Positions 18,994-27,770 of a stretch of DNA of 64,000 bases are shown here, piece by piece (the stretch's first letter is position 1; the number at the start of each line of letters is the position of its first letter). Origin of the DNA: DAOUMU01 sp034409055 (lineage in GTDB: Bacteria; Chloroflexota; Anaerolineae; 4572-78; J111); the NCBI GenBank assembly GCA_034409055.1, contig DAOUMU010000411.1, forward strand, positions 7,571 through 71,570, in the 5' to 3' direction. Below the pieces are notes generated by a model. The model did not search any database and was not told the origin of the DNA. It was given only the letters and a program-made list of their open reading frames with translations. The translations under genes were made by a program, and so were the position numbers.

Positions 18994-19947
18994 ATGTATA
19001 GGAATAAGTATATTGGCGTGGTTGTCCCTGCCTATAACGAAGAAAAACTAATTGGACGCGTTATCGAAACTATGCCTGATTTTGTGGACAAGACCATCGT
19101 AGTGGACGATGCCAGCAGTGATGCCACAGCGGAGCAAGTACAGGAGGTATATGTACAGCGGGAACCGGAGCGGTTATTACTGATTCGTCATCAGGAAAAT
19201 CAAGGGGTGGGTGGCGCCATCGCTACCGGTTACAAGTGGTGCCGTGATCATGAGTTAGATGTAGCCGTGGTAATGGCTGGCGATGCACAGATGGACCCGG
19301 CTGATATGCGAACCTTACTCGATCCAGTCGTTAAGGATGAAGCTGATTACACCAAGGGTAACCGACTATTCACCGGGGATGCCTGGAACCTCATCCCCAA
19401 ATGGCGCTACTTGGGCAACTCGGTTCTATCTTTACTGACCAAGATTGCCTCCGGTTATTGGCACGTAGCCGACTCGCAATCTGGCTATACGGCGATTAAT
19501 CTAAAAGCACTTAAGACGATTGATTGGGATCAGATGTACAAGCGGTATGGTCAGCCCAACGACCTCCTGGTTCGTTTAAATGTTTTTAACTTTCGGGTGA
19601 AAGACGTACCGATTAAACCGGTATACAATATTGGTGAGGATTCGGGCATAAAGTTGATAACAATTATTCCAAAACTGTCGATTTTATTGCTCAGATTGTT
19701 TTTGTGGCGTATGTTTCAGAAATACGTCATTCGAGATTTTCACCCTCTGGTTTTCTTTTACATCATAGGGTTTTTACTCTTTCCCTCGGGCTTGTTATTT
19801 GGCCTTTTTATAACTATAAGGCGACTAATTGTTGGTCCTATATCGCCTATTAGCGCTCTATTTGCCGTTTTCCTTTTCATCTCCGGCTTGCAATTTTTGT
19901 TGTTTGCGATGTGGTTTGATATGGATTACAATAAATCGTTAAAGTGA
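18994..19947 (+). CDS. GT2 glycosyltransferase with two C-terminal TM helices
   Basis: About 317 residues from ATG 18994; a TTG at 18982 is an alternative. Motifs 'GVVVPAYNEE', 'IVVDDASSDAT' and 'MAGDAQMDP' mark the GT-A fold of polyprenyl-phosphate glycosyltransferases. Two hydrophobic helices at the end (about residues 245-310) anchor it. It differs from the GT2 protein at 13230 in the middle region ('YTKGNRLF...IPKWRYLGN'). The stop overlaps the GTG start of the deacetylase gene by 4 bp. It probably loads a sugar on a lipid carrier or extends the repeat unit. Confidence 0.85.
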   Translation: MYRNKYIGVVVPAYNEEKLIGRVIETMPDFVDKTIVVDDASSDATAEQVQEVYVQREPERLLLIRHQENQGVGGAIATGYKWCRDHELDVAVVMAGDAQMDPADMRTLLDPVVKDEADYTKGNRLFTGDAWNLIPKWRYLGNSVLSLLTKIASGYWHVADSQSGYTAINLKALKTIDWDQMYKRYGQPNDLLVRLNVFNFRVKDVPIKPVYNIGEDSGIKLITIIPKLSILLLRLFLWRMFQKYVIRDFHPLVFFYIIGFLLFPSGLLFGLFITIRRLIVGPISPISALFAVFLFISGLQFLLFAMWFDMDYNKSLK

Positions 19948-20879
19948 ATATGAATCAGGAATTTATTCTAGCTGTCACCGTGGATGTAGAGGATTGGTAT
20001 CATGTGCCCGCAGTCACAGGTTCACCATTCGCAAGGTATAGAACTGTAAATGACTTTTTTGAGAATTGGACGACTAGATATGATTATCTGACCGAATCTA
20101 CCTACGAAATCCTTGAACTTTTTGAAAAGTTGCGAGTGAAGGCAACTTTTTTTGTGGTTGCCGATGTGGTGGATCACTATCCAGGGCTGGTGGAGAAAAT
20201 AGCTGAGTATGGTCATGAAATCGCTTGCCACGGCTTGCATCATGCCTGCAAAATACACCCCGGCACCAAGAAGCCCCTGTTCAGTCAGCAGGATTTTGAG
20301 AAACGTACGGTAAAGGCGAAGAGAAAATTGGAACAGGCAAGCGGACAAGAGGTTATTGGCTTCAGAGCGCCCAATGCTTTCATTGCCGGTTGGATGCTTG
20401 ACTCTCTGGAGAAGATTGGCTTCAGATATGACTCTTCAGTGTCGGTGAACTCTCTATATGCCAAGATGCCATCTAGACCTGGCAATGTGACGACAACCCC
20501 CTACTACCCCAGACGAGGCAGCTTGGAGTGGGGGGAGGTGCGCAAGATTCTAGAAATTCCCTGGCCATATTGGCGTCTATTTGGACTAAGGTTGCCTACG
20601 GCCGGGGGACCATTTCTGCGCTTTTTTGGAGCAGGGTATGTCACCAGAGGCTTAAAACAGAGTCTCCAGGCAGGACACAGTGTGTTCTATTTTCACCCGA
20701 TTGACATTTGCCCTGAGAATTTTCCAAACGATTTCTCAGCAAAAAGACCCTTTTATTGGTTGGTGAAAGGGAAAAGTGTGAAGAAGAGCGTTGAGAGAGT
20801 AGTTGAGAATTTCCGGGGACAGTGGGGGACCTGTCAAGATATCCTGACCAGCATCGAGTCAGAGACAGAGAGACGATAA
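19944..20879 (+). CDS. NodB-type polysaccharide deacetylase (DUF3473-like)
   Basis: 311 residues with the NodB motif 'TVDVEDWYH' (catalytic base and metal Asp), 'HEIACHGLHH' (metal His residues) and 'FRAPN'. The C-terminal region 'ILEIPWPYWRLFG' to 'FYFHPID' is typical of the deacetylases found in exopolysaccharide loci of the XrtA/PEP-CTERM type. It removes acetyl groups from N-acetylated sugars; no signal peptide is obvious, so it may act on lipid-linked intermediates or on an unusual cytoplasmic substrate. It starts with GTG overlapping the preceding stop. The FemAB-like gene two positions downstream has the same kind of neighbourhood in other bacteria. Confidence 0.85.
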   Translation: MNMNQEFILAVTVDVEDWYHVPAVTGSPFARYRTVNDFFENWTTRYDYLTESTYEILELFEKLRVKATFFVVADVVDHYPGLVEKIAEYGHEIACHGLHHACKIHPGTKKPLFSQQDFEKRTVKAKRKLEQASGQEVIGFRAPNAFIAGWMLDSLEKIGFRYDSSVSVNSLYAKMPSRPGNVTTTPYYPRRGSLEWGEVRKILEIPWPYWRLFGLRLPTAGGPFLRFFGAGYVTRGLKQSLQAGHSVFYFHPIDICPENFPNDFSAKRPFYWLVKGKSVKKSVERVVENFRGQWGTCQDILTSIESETERR

Positions 20880-20880
20880 G

Positions 20881-22116
20881 GTGTTTAGACATCTTCCTCC
20901 CGTAGCCTCTTATCTCACCGGCAAAGATATTGCCGTTGGCATCAAGACATTATTGTTCCGTAATACAGCCGTGGTCGAACAATTTGCTGCCTCGATAGCT
21001 CGGTACGCTGGCGTGAAAGCTGCTTTCCTTACCTCGTCGGGACGCTCGGCTTTGTATTTGGTGCTAAAGGCTTTAGCCCAACGTGCTCCCACCCGCCACG
21101 AGGTTGTACTGCCAGCTTACACTTGTCCTATCCTGGTCAAAATGATCCAGGCAGCCCGGCTAGTACCTCGTCTCTGCGATGTCTCTCCCCAAACGCTGGA
21201 CTTTGACCGTGATCACCTGCACAAGCTGGTTAACGAGCGCACCTTGGCCATCATACCGGTGCATCCCTACGGCATCCCTCAAGAGGTGCGGGACGTCATT
21301 ATCCTGGCCGAAAAAGTTGGAGCCACAGTCATCGAAGATGCAGCCCAGGCTCTGGGAGCTCGTCTCGACGGCCGTATGGTTGGGACGTGGGGACATTTTG
21401 GCTTGACCAGCCTGGGACCGGGTAAAGCTCTCTCCACTGGCAGTGGGGGTGTGATGCTGGTCAATGACGACAAGCGGTCTAAAATGTTGTCTCAAATCTG
21501 GCAAGACCTGTCTCCTGGCTCCAGTTTAGCCTCGCTTCAAGCATTGTTGCAGCTTAGTGCGCTGGCAATAGCCTTGCGGCCCATTGGCTGGTGGTTAATC
21601 ACCCAACTGCGTCTGGACCGCGTCGATGATCAGAAATCAGAGGAGGGCTTTCGTGTGCAGGGTTTCACGGTTACCCAGGCTGGCGTAGGGCAGAGTCTGC
21701 TTGGCCGGTTGGACGTCGTGAATGCCGCTCGTCGAGCCCAGGCTACCCAACTCATAACTGCTTTGAATGGTGCACGTACGGTGCGTTTCCCTCAGATAGT
21801 AGCCAGGGCGGAACCGATTTACATCCGCCTGCCGGTGCTGGTCGCCGGTAAAAATCGTCGTGAGGAATTGTATGCTGCCCTGCAGGCTCAGGGCATTGGG
21901 GTGAGGAAGATGTACGGACAACCTTTGTCTGCGATTTTTCCGCATTTGGCAGAGACGAATTATCCCGGTGCCACGGCCGTTGCAGCGCAATTGCTCACTC
22001 TCCCTACGCATCGTTTCGTTACTGTCCGTGACATTGCCCAGGTTGTAACGACAATTCATCGCTTCGACGCACCGTCTACGTTTGCATGGGATTTCAGTCT
22101 GAATTCTCCTCAATGA
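20881..22116 (+). CDS. DegT/DnrJ/EryC1-family PLP sugar aminotransferase
   Basis: 411 residues starting with GTG 1 nt after the previous stop. The PLP-binding Asp lies in 'VIEDAAQALGA' (D153) and the Schiff-base Lys in 'GPGKALSTGSGG' (K182). The family transfers an amino group from Glu to a keto-sugar nucleotide, giving amino sugars such as 3- or 4-amino-4,6-dideoxy sugars. Together with the FemAB-like acyltransferase, the amidotransferase and HisH2/HisF2 downstream it fits the synthesis of a modified amino sugar. The C-terminal half is more divergent than in standard family members, so the substrate is uncertain. Confidence 0.85.
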   Translation: MFRHLPPVASYLTGKDIAVGIKTLLFRNTAVVEQFAASIARYAGVKAAFLTSSGRSALYLVLKALAQRAPTRHEVVLPAYTCPILVKMIQAARLVPRLCDVSPQTLDFDRDHLHKLVNERTLAIIPVHPYGIPQEVRDVIILAEKVGATVIEDAAQALGARLDGRMVGTWGHFGLTSLGPGKALSTGSGGVMLVNDDKRSKMLSQIWQDLSPGSSLASLQALLQLSALAIALRPIGWWLITQLRLDRVDDQKSEEGFRVQGFTVTQAGVGQSLLGRLDVVNAARRAQATQLITALNGARTVRFPQIVARAEPIYIRLPVLVAGKNRREELYAALQAQGIGVRKMYGQPLSAIFPHLAETNYPGATAVAAQLLTLPTHRFVTVRDIAQVVTTIHRFDAPSTFAWDFSLNSPQ

Positions 22117-22153
22117 TGCAATCTGTATCGAGGATAGAAGGAAATATTGGTCT

Positions 22154-23179
22154 ATGACTATTGAGATGGCGTCATTGGTTGATCAGCAGGCATGGGATAC
22201 ATACGTTACAACTCACGAAGATACTAATATGTATCACCTCTATGCCTGGAACTATGTCTTTCGTGAGGTTTTTGGTTGCGAAACATACTACTTGGTGGCT
22301 AGAACGGATACGAACATTACAGGCGTATTGCCGCTGTTTGTTGTTAAGAAATCTATATTGGGTGGCAATTATATTTCATCGTTGCCAGGGGGAGTATACG
22401 CGGATAACGGGGACACCGCGCAACAATTGATCCAGGCGGCGATTGAACTTGCCAGAGAACGAGGAGTGCGATATTTGAGTCTTCGAGATGGGGTTCGGCA
22501 ATGGTCTAGTGATGAGCTTAAAACTCGGCTTGAATACACGTATGTACTAGATGATCTGCCATCTGAACCAGATATAATTTGGAGAAACGTCCGAGCAAAC
22601 GTCAGAACACCAGTCCGTAAGGCGCGCAAAGAGGGTTTGGTAACCGTTTGGGACAATGAGTACCTCGATGGCTTTTACCGGGTATACGCGACCAATATGC
22701 GAGACCTGGGTACTCCTGCGCTGCCCAAAAGTTTCTTTAGGAAGGCGTTGGAGTACTTTCCCGACAATACGCACATCTTGGTCGTGCGTTGGGCAGATCA
22801 GATTATCGGCGGTATGTTTATCTTTACCTTCAACCGCGTTTTGAACAATCCTTTTGCCTCGTCGTTGCGTCCGTTTTTTAAGTTGGGTCCCAATGATCTA
22901 CTTTACTGGGAAGCGATTAGGTATGCTTGCCATAATGGTTATCACGCATTTGATATGGGCAGAAGTGCCCAGGGGTCGGGCAATGCCTGGTTTAAAGAAA
23001 AATTCCTAGCCAAACCGAAGGAGTTATTCTACCAGTATTACTTGAACACTGAAAATGATGTTCCGGCTACTCGCGGTGGGAAAATTTATCAGATAGTAAG
23101 CCCGATTTGGAAACGTCTACCCTTATGGATTACGAATGGGATCGGTCCAGTCATTCGAGGTGGGGTGCCTTTGGGTTAG
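22154..23179 (+). CDS. FemAB/GNAT-like acyltransferase of a polysaccharide locus
   Basis: 341 residues. The pattern 'WNYVFREVFG...YYLVARTDTNITGVLPLF' near the start, the 'GMFIFTFN' core and 'ACHNGYHAFDMGRSAQGSGNAWFKEKF' near the end match the FemAB-like acyltransferases linked to exosortase/exopolysaccharide loci. They have two GNAT-type domains and transfer an acyl or aminoacyl group to an amino function; here the acceptor is probably the amino sugar made by the DegT aminotransferase upstream. Cytoplasmic, with no TM segments. Confidence 0.8.
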   Translation: MTIEMASLVDQQAWDTYVTTHEDTNMYHLYAWNYVFREVFGCETYYLVARTDTNITGVLPLFVVKKSILGGNYISSLPGGVYADNGDTAQQLIQAAIELARERGVRYLSLRDGVRQWSSDELKTRLEYTYVLDDLPSEPDIIWRNVRANVRTPVRKARKEGLVTVWDNEYLDGFYRVYATNMRDLGTPALPKSFFRKALEYFPDNTHILVVRWADQIIGGMFIFTFNRVLNNPFASSLRPFFKLGPNDLLYWEAIRYACHNGYHAFDMGRSAQGSGNAWFKEKFLAKPKELFYQYYLNTENDVPATRGGKIYQIVSPIWKRLPLWITNGIGPVIRGGVPLG

Positions 23180-23215
23180 ACCGGATGTGATTAAACCGGA
23201 GTGAGTGAATGAATT

Positions 23216-24118
23216 ATGCTGCCTAATTTTATGATTATTGGCGCTCCTAGATCGGCCACTACCCTGCTAAAGAACTGTGTTTCTGAGCATCCTGAGATAT
23301 ACATAACCTCTCCTCAAAAAGGGACAACAGGGGATATCCATTTTTTTGACGTGTGTACAGAGATTTCATACGATAAGAACTTTGAGAAAGGGATTGAGTG
23401 GTATCGGCAGTTGTTTGAGGGAGTCACGGGCGAAACCGCCATCGGGGAGAAAACGGCCCATTATCTATGCGATCCCAAGGCACCTGAGTTGATCAGCCAG
23501 TATCTTCCACACGCTCGGATGATTGCGATACTCAGAAATCCGATTGACCGGGCCTATTCAGACTATTGGTATCATCTTGGGGAAATTCCTTATAATATGA
23601 GCTTTCTCGAGGCTTGCTATAGTGAAAGAATAAAACGACTTCTCTTGCTTGAAGCAGGCTTTTACTACGAGCAGATTATGAATTATCTCAACTATTTTGA
23701 TCGGTCCCAATTTCTTTTTTTGCTATACGACGATTTACAAGCTGACCCGCTTGGGATGTTTTATAAAGTTTTTAAGTTTCTCGGTGTTGATACCAGCTTT
23801 GTTCCTTCACAGTACAACCAAAGAGTCAATGCTGCTATGGGTCAAAAGGGAACCAGTTATTATCTACGCCTGCTTGGTGGCTTTGTTAAACAGAATCTGC
23901 CTGCCGTGTTCCAGTTCGCAAAGTATTTACCTGTCACCGCTCTGATACAAGAAAAAATTGGTCGAGATAGTGTTGTTGATTCGCAAAAACCACAATATCA
24001 AAGTATGTCTGCTGAAGAACGAGCCAAGCTTTCCAGCGTTTATTATGAGCATAATTGCAAGTTGGCCGATTTTTTGAATCGTGATCTGATTAGCTTGTGG
24101 CATAGTGAGTGTAAATAG
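23216..24118 (+). CDS. PAPS-dependent sulfotransferase
   Basis: 300 residues. The 5'-phosphosulfate binding loop is 'IIGAPRSATTLL' (residues 7-18), and the 3'-phosphate site is the later 'ILRNPIDRAYSDYWYH'. This is the layout of heparan-sulfate-type and glycolipid sulfotransferases, which move sulfate from PAPS to a sugar hydroxyl or amino group. The first ATG (23216) follows two GTGA/ATGA-like triplets, and the ribosome site is weak. Its presence suggests that the surface glycan is sulfated. It is followed almost directly by the amidotransferase gene. Confidence 0.85.
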   Translation: MLPNFMIIGAPRSATTLLKNCVSEHPEIYITSPQKGTTGDIHFFDVCTEISYDKNFEKGIEWYRQLFEGVTGETAIGEKTAHYLCDPKAPELISQYLPHARMIAILRNPIDRAYSDYWYHLGEIPYNMSFLEACYSERIKRLLLLEAGFYYEQIMNYLNYFDRSQFLFLLYDDLQADPLGMFYKVFKFLGVDTSFVPSQYNQRVNAAMGQKGTSYYLRLLGGFVKQNLPAVFQFAKYLPVTALIQEKIGRDSVVDSQKPQYQSMSAEERAKLSSVYYEHNCKLADFLNRDLISLWHSECK

Positions 24119-24119
24119 A

Positions 24120-25268
24120 ATGGACAGTTTAAGAATATGTACCAGATGTGTAGTGGATACAACTATTCCTGACATTCAATTTGATGATCAAGGTGTATGC
24201 ACTTTATGCAAAATTCACGATGAGTTGGAGAAACATTTTCCACTAGGTGAAGTGGGCCAACAGCGATTAAACCGGTTGGTAGAAAAGATCAAGGTCAGCG
24301 GAAAAAACAAGAGATATGATTGCATGGTTGGTGTCAGTGGTGGGAGAGATAGCACGTATACCCTCTATCTGGCCAAGAAGCTGGGTTTAAGACCCTTGGC
24401 TGTTCATTTTGATAACGGCTGGAATTCAGAAATCGCAGTTAGCAACATCAAAAATGCCCTCACTAAATTGGATATAGATTTGCACACGGTTGTTGCCGAC
24501 TGGGAAGAGTTCAAGGATTTACAATTGGCTTTTCTAAAAGCCTCGGTGTCCGATGCCGAAATTCCAACAGACGTGGCTATTGCGGGAACGCGGGTTCAGG
24601 TTGCGGCTGAGGAAGGCATTAAATATATTATCACCGGTCATTCTTTCAGGACAGAGGGGCTGATGCCCATAAGCTGGACTTATATGGATGGAAAATATAT
24701 TAACAGTGTGTACAAGCAATTTGGCACACGGTCTAAACTAAAGACTATTCCCAATTATACTTTGTTTGATTTATTTTATTACACCTTTATCAAAGGCATT
24801 AAACTGATCCCCCTGCTGAATTATGTGGAATATAATCACGAAAAGGTTCATAAGATTCTGCAAGAGGAACTGGACTGGACTTACTATGGCGGGCATCATC
24901 ACGAGTCTTATTATACACATTTCTTTCAATCTTTTTTACTTCCACAGAAGTTTAATATTGATAAAAGGAAAGTTGAGTACTCGGCCCTTATTCGCTCAGG
25001 CCAGATGGATAGAGATGAAGCTTTAAGGGAGATAACCGAAATACCCTATCCCTATGACCCGGAACTGGTCGGTTACACAATCAAAAAACTGGGATTAACA
25101 CCTGTAGAATTTGAAGAGTTTATGGCTGCGGAACCCAAAACATTTCTTGATTATCCCACCTATTATCCGCTCATCAAGTCTATGGGATTTCCGATCAAGA
25201 TAGCCTGTGATCTTGGCTTACTGCCCAGGCATCTCTGTTTGAAATATTTAGGTCTTCAAGATCTTTAG
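24120..25268 (+). CDS. N-acetyl sugar amidotransferase (WbuX/WbpG/PseA family)
   Basis: 382 residues from ATG 24120, just after the previous stop; a GTG at 24105 inside the previous gene is less likely. The N-terminus has a zinc-binding 'CTRCV...CTLC' pattern, followed by the ATP-pyrophosphatase loop 'GVSGGRDST'. This family uses ammonia and ATP to turn an N-acetyl group of a sugar into an acetamidino group (WbpG with HisH2/HisF2 in Pseudomonas O-antigen; PseA in flagellin sugar). The matching ammonia-supplying subunits lie downstream at 26328 and 26945, with only a DUF354 glycosyltransferase between, which makes the assignment firm. Confidence 0.88.
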   Translation: MDSLRICTRCVVDTTIPDIQFDDQGVCTLCKIHDELEKHFPLGEVGQQRLNRLVEKIKVSGKNKRYDCMVGVSGGRDSTYTLYLAKKLGLRPLAVHFDNGWNSEIAVSNIKNALTKLDIDLHTVVADWEEFKDLQLAFLKASVSDAEIPTDVAIAGTRVQVAAEEGIKYIITGHSFRTEGLMPISWTYMDGKYINSVYKQFGTRSKLKTIPNYTLFDLFYYTFIKGIKLIPLLNYVEYNHEKVHKILQEELDWTYYGGHHHESYYTHFFQSFLLPQKFNIDKRKVEYSALIRSGQMDRDEALREITEIPYPYDPELVGYTIKKLGLTPVEFEEFMAAEPKTFLDYPTYYPLIKSMGFPIKIACDLGLLPRHLCLKYLGLQDL

Positions 25269-25270
25269 CG

Positions 25271-26344
25271 ATGCGCATTCTGATAAATATAGCCCATCCA
25301 GGACACGTGCATTTTTATAAGTATGCTATCTGGAAATTTCAGGAGTGTGGTCACGAAGTTCTGATTGCGGCTCGAGATAAAGATATGACCTTGGCTTTGC
25401 TGAATCATTACAATTTCCCCTATCGGACGATTTCTCGTGCCGGTAATGGCCGTTGGGGAATGCTCAAGGAATTTTTACAGCGAAGCTGGACCATACTTCG
25501 TTTGAGCCGTGAGTTTGACCCTGGCGTTGTAACAGGGATTGGAGGGGCATCTATTGCACCTGTATGCAAGTTGCTTGGAAAGCCTCTGATCATTTTCGAT
25601 GACTCTGAGCCGATACCAAGAGTTGAGCAATTTTTCGAATACAACTTTGCTACTGTGATCTGCACACCTGATTGCTTCATGCGTGATTTAGGGAAACACC
25701 ACATCCGCTATGCTGGCTATCACGAGTTGGCCTATCTGCATCCAGACTATTTTTGGCCTGATCCAACCGTTTTAGAAGAACTCAAAGTGTCGGCAGAGGA
25801 ACCCTTTAGCATTTTGCGTTTTGTGTCGTGGAAGGCTACTCATGACCTGGGGCATAGAGGTTTTTCCGATGAAGCAAAAAGAGAAATTGTAAAGACTTTG
25901 AGCCGATATGGACGAGTTTTCGTCACTTCGGAGACACCTCTACCGCGTGAATTCGAACCCTATCGTATAACTGTTCAACCGCATCGTATCCACAGTGTGC
26001 TCTATTACGCCCGGCTTTTCTTGGGCGATGGCGCAACAATGGCTACTGAAGCGGCTATTCTGGGCACACCTGCAGTACGTTCGTCATCGTTGGCTCTTAC
26101 TATGGGCAACTTCCTTGAGTTGATGAATCGTTATGAGCTGGTATATTCGTACTATGAGTGGACAGAGGCGTTGTGCCATGCGGTGCAGCTTCTGGAGCAA
26201 GAAGATGTCAAGGTACAGTGGAGGCAGCGAAGAGAGCAGTTGTTGGTAGACAAAATTGATGTGACTGCCTGGATGGTTGATTTTATTGAAGGGTACCCAG
26301 ATACCTTTGTAAAAAAAGAGAGGCGCAATGATAGTCGTAATTGA
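25271..26344 (+). CDS. DUF354-family (GT-B-like) glycosyltransferase
   Basis: 357 residues. It begins 'MRILINIAHPGHVHFYK', typical of DUF354 proteins, which have a GT-B fold like UDP-GlcNAc 2-epimerase and MurG. The middle has 'GIGGASIAPVCKLLGKPLIIFDDSE', and the C-terminal 'GDGATMATEAAILGTPAVRS' is the nucleotide-sugar binding region. It probably transfers the amidinated sugar made by the flanking enzymes. It overlaps the hisH2 start by 17 bp, so the genes are co-translated. Confidence 0.8.
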   Translation: MRILINIAHPGHVHFYKYAIWKFQECGHEVLIAARDKDMTLALLNHYNFPYRTISRAGNGRWGMLKEFLQRSWTILRLSREFDPGVVTGIGGASIAPVCKLLGKPLIIFDDSEPIPRVEQFFEYNFATVICTPDCFMRDLGKHHIRYAGYHELAYLHPDYFWPDPTVLEELKVSAEEPFSILRFVSWKATHDLGHRGFSDEAKREIVKTLSRYGRVFVTSETPLPREFEPYRITVQPHRIHSVLYYARLFLGDGATMATEAAILGTPAVRSSSLALTMGNFLELMNRYELVYSYYEWTEALCHAVQLLEQEDVKVQWRQRREQLLVDKIDVTAWMVDFIEGYPDTFVKKERRNDSRN

Positions 26345-26945
26345 TTATGGAATGGGAAATCTGCGGTCCATTTTGCATAAATTGGGGAAGATAGGCGTTG
26401 AAGCAATTGTTTCTTCAAAAGTTGAAGATGTTGAAAAAGCAGAAAAGCTCATTTTGCCTGGCGTAGGCGCCTTTAGGGCTGGCATAGACAATCTCAGAAC
26501 TTATAACCTGATACCAACTCTGAACAAAAAAGTACTTGTTGAAAGGATACCTATCTTGGGAATCTGTCTGGGAATGCAGTTGTATGCCAAAAACAGCGAA
26601 GAAGGCAACACAGAGGGGTTGGGCTGGATTGACGCTGAGGTCAAAAGATTTCACTTTAACGGAAATAACTACGGCCTCAAGATACCCCATGTTGGTTGGA
26701 ACACGATCAACCAAAAAAAGGAAAGCCTGCTACTGACCGGTGTGCTGCCGGATCAAAAGTTTTATTTTACCCATTCGTATTACGTTTACTGTAATTTCGC
26801 AGAGGATGTTGTAGCCACAACGCACTACGGTTATGATTTTGTGTCGATCGTTCAACATGAAAATATATTCGGGGTTCAATTCCATCCAGAGAAGAGTCAC
26901 CGTCGCGGGATGGAACTAGTCAAAAATTTTGTGGAGTATACATAA
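26328..26945 (+). CDS. hisH2: HisH-like glutamine amidotransferase subunit of the sugar-amidination module
   Basis: 205 residues, a normal HisH length. The class-I triad is complete: Cys80 in 'LGICLGMQL', and His186 and Glu188 in 'FHPEKS'. It releases ammonia from Gln and channels it to the partner subunit. Because it lies with a WbuX-like amidotransferase and a HisF2-like protein inside a glycan locus, it most likely serves sugar amidination rather than histidine synthesis. A strong ribosome site (GAGAGG) lies inside the end of the previous gene. The stop shares a base with the next ATG. Confidence 0.88.
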   Translation: MIVVIDYGMGNLRSILHKLGKIGVEAIVSSKVEDVEKAEKLILPGVGAFRAGIDNLRTYNLIPTLNKKVLVERIPILGICLGMQLYAKNSEEGNTEGLGWIDAEVKRFHFNGNNYGLKIPHVGWNTINQKKESLLLTGVLPDQKFYFTHSYYVYCNFAEDVVATTHYGYDFVSIVQHENIFGVQFHPEKSHRRGMELVKNFVEYT

Positions 26946-27724
26946 TGTTAAGGCCACGAGTTATGCCCGTTCTGTTGTTGCGGGGCGAAGGGCTGGTAAA
27001 GGGTATCCAGTTCAAAGACTATCAATATATTGGCGATCCAATCAATGCAGTCAAGATTTTTAATGAGAAAGAGGTTGATGAATTAATATTTCTGGATATT
27101 TCTGCTACAAAAGAGAACAGAACCCCTCGCCTGGAATTTATAGAAAAAATAGCCGATGAATGTTTTATGCCCTTTGCGGTCGGTGGTGGTATAAAGAGTG
27201 TTAAGGATATTCGAGAAATATTATATGCCGGGGCAGAGAAAGTTTCGATCAACACCGCTGCTGTAGAGAATCCAGTCCTGATCAAAGAAGCCGCTAACCT
27301 ATTTGGCAGCCAAAGCGTTGTTGTCTCTATCGACGTTAAAAAAAAGAGATGGGGCGGCGGCTACAACGTTTATACGCATACAGGTTCCAAACGAACAGAA
27401 CTCGATCCGGTTCATTGGGCCATACAAGCGGTAGAGTTAGGCGCAGGTGAAATTTTGCTAAATTCTATTGATCGCGATGGGACGATGCAGGGATATGATC
27501 TTGACCTGATCGGGCAAGTAGCCAGGGCTGTGGATGTTCCGGTTATCGTTTGTGGAGGAGCGGGGAAAGTAGAGGATTTTGGCGAAGCCGTTCATTGCGG
27601 CGCTTCCGCTGTCGCCGCCGGTAGCATGTTCGTTTTTCATGGTAGGAAACGTGCGGTTCTAATTAACTTTCCTACCAGCGGGCAACTGGAGTCCGTTTTA
27701 AACTTAAGAGAGGTTCCTCAGTAA
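26945..27724 (+). CDS. hisF2: HisF2/WbuZ-like acetamidino-modification subunit
   Basis: 259 residues, a TIM barrel like HisF. Phosphate-binding segments 'FAVGGGIKS' and 'VPVIVCGGAG' are present. The N-terminal strand, which in true HisF reads 'CLDV.DG' with the catalytic Asp11, here reads 'MPVLLLRGEGLVKG': the Asp is gone. The second catalytic Asp is kept in 'SIDVKKK'. Loss of Asp11 is what one expects in the AglZ/HisF2/WbuZ branch, which no longer makes the imidazole ring but receives ammonia from HisH2 and passes it to the WbuX-type enzyme. The last about 20 residues 'SGQLESVLNLREVPQ' are also unlike HisF. Confidence 0.85.
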   Translation: MLRPRVMPVLLLRGEGLVKGIQFKDYQYIGDPINAVKIFNEKEVDELIFLDISATKENRTPRLEFIEKIADECFMPFAVGGGIKSVKDIREILYAGAEKVSINTAAVENPVLIKEAANLFGSQSVVVSIDVKKKRWGGGYNVYTHTGSKRTELDPVHWAIQAVELGAGEILLNSIDRDGTMQGYDLDLIGQVARAVDVPVIVCGGAGKVEDFGEAVHCGASAVAAGSMFVFHGRKRAVLINFPTSGQLESVLNLREVPQ

Positions 27725-27770
27725 ATATCTACAAGGTTAGGGTTGGCTGACGTTATTGATTTTTCTGCGA

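Noticed and set aside
26328..27724. Histidine biosynthesis genes
   Set aside because: The context (WbuX-like enzyme, glycan genes) and the lost HisF Asp11 point to sugar amidination.
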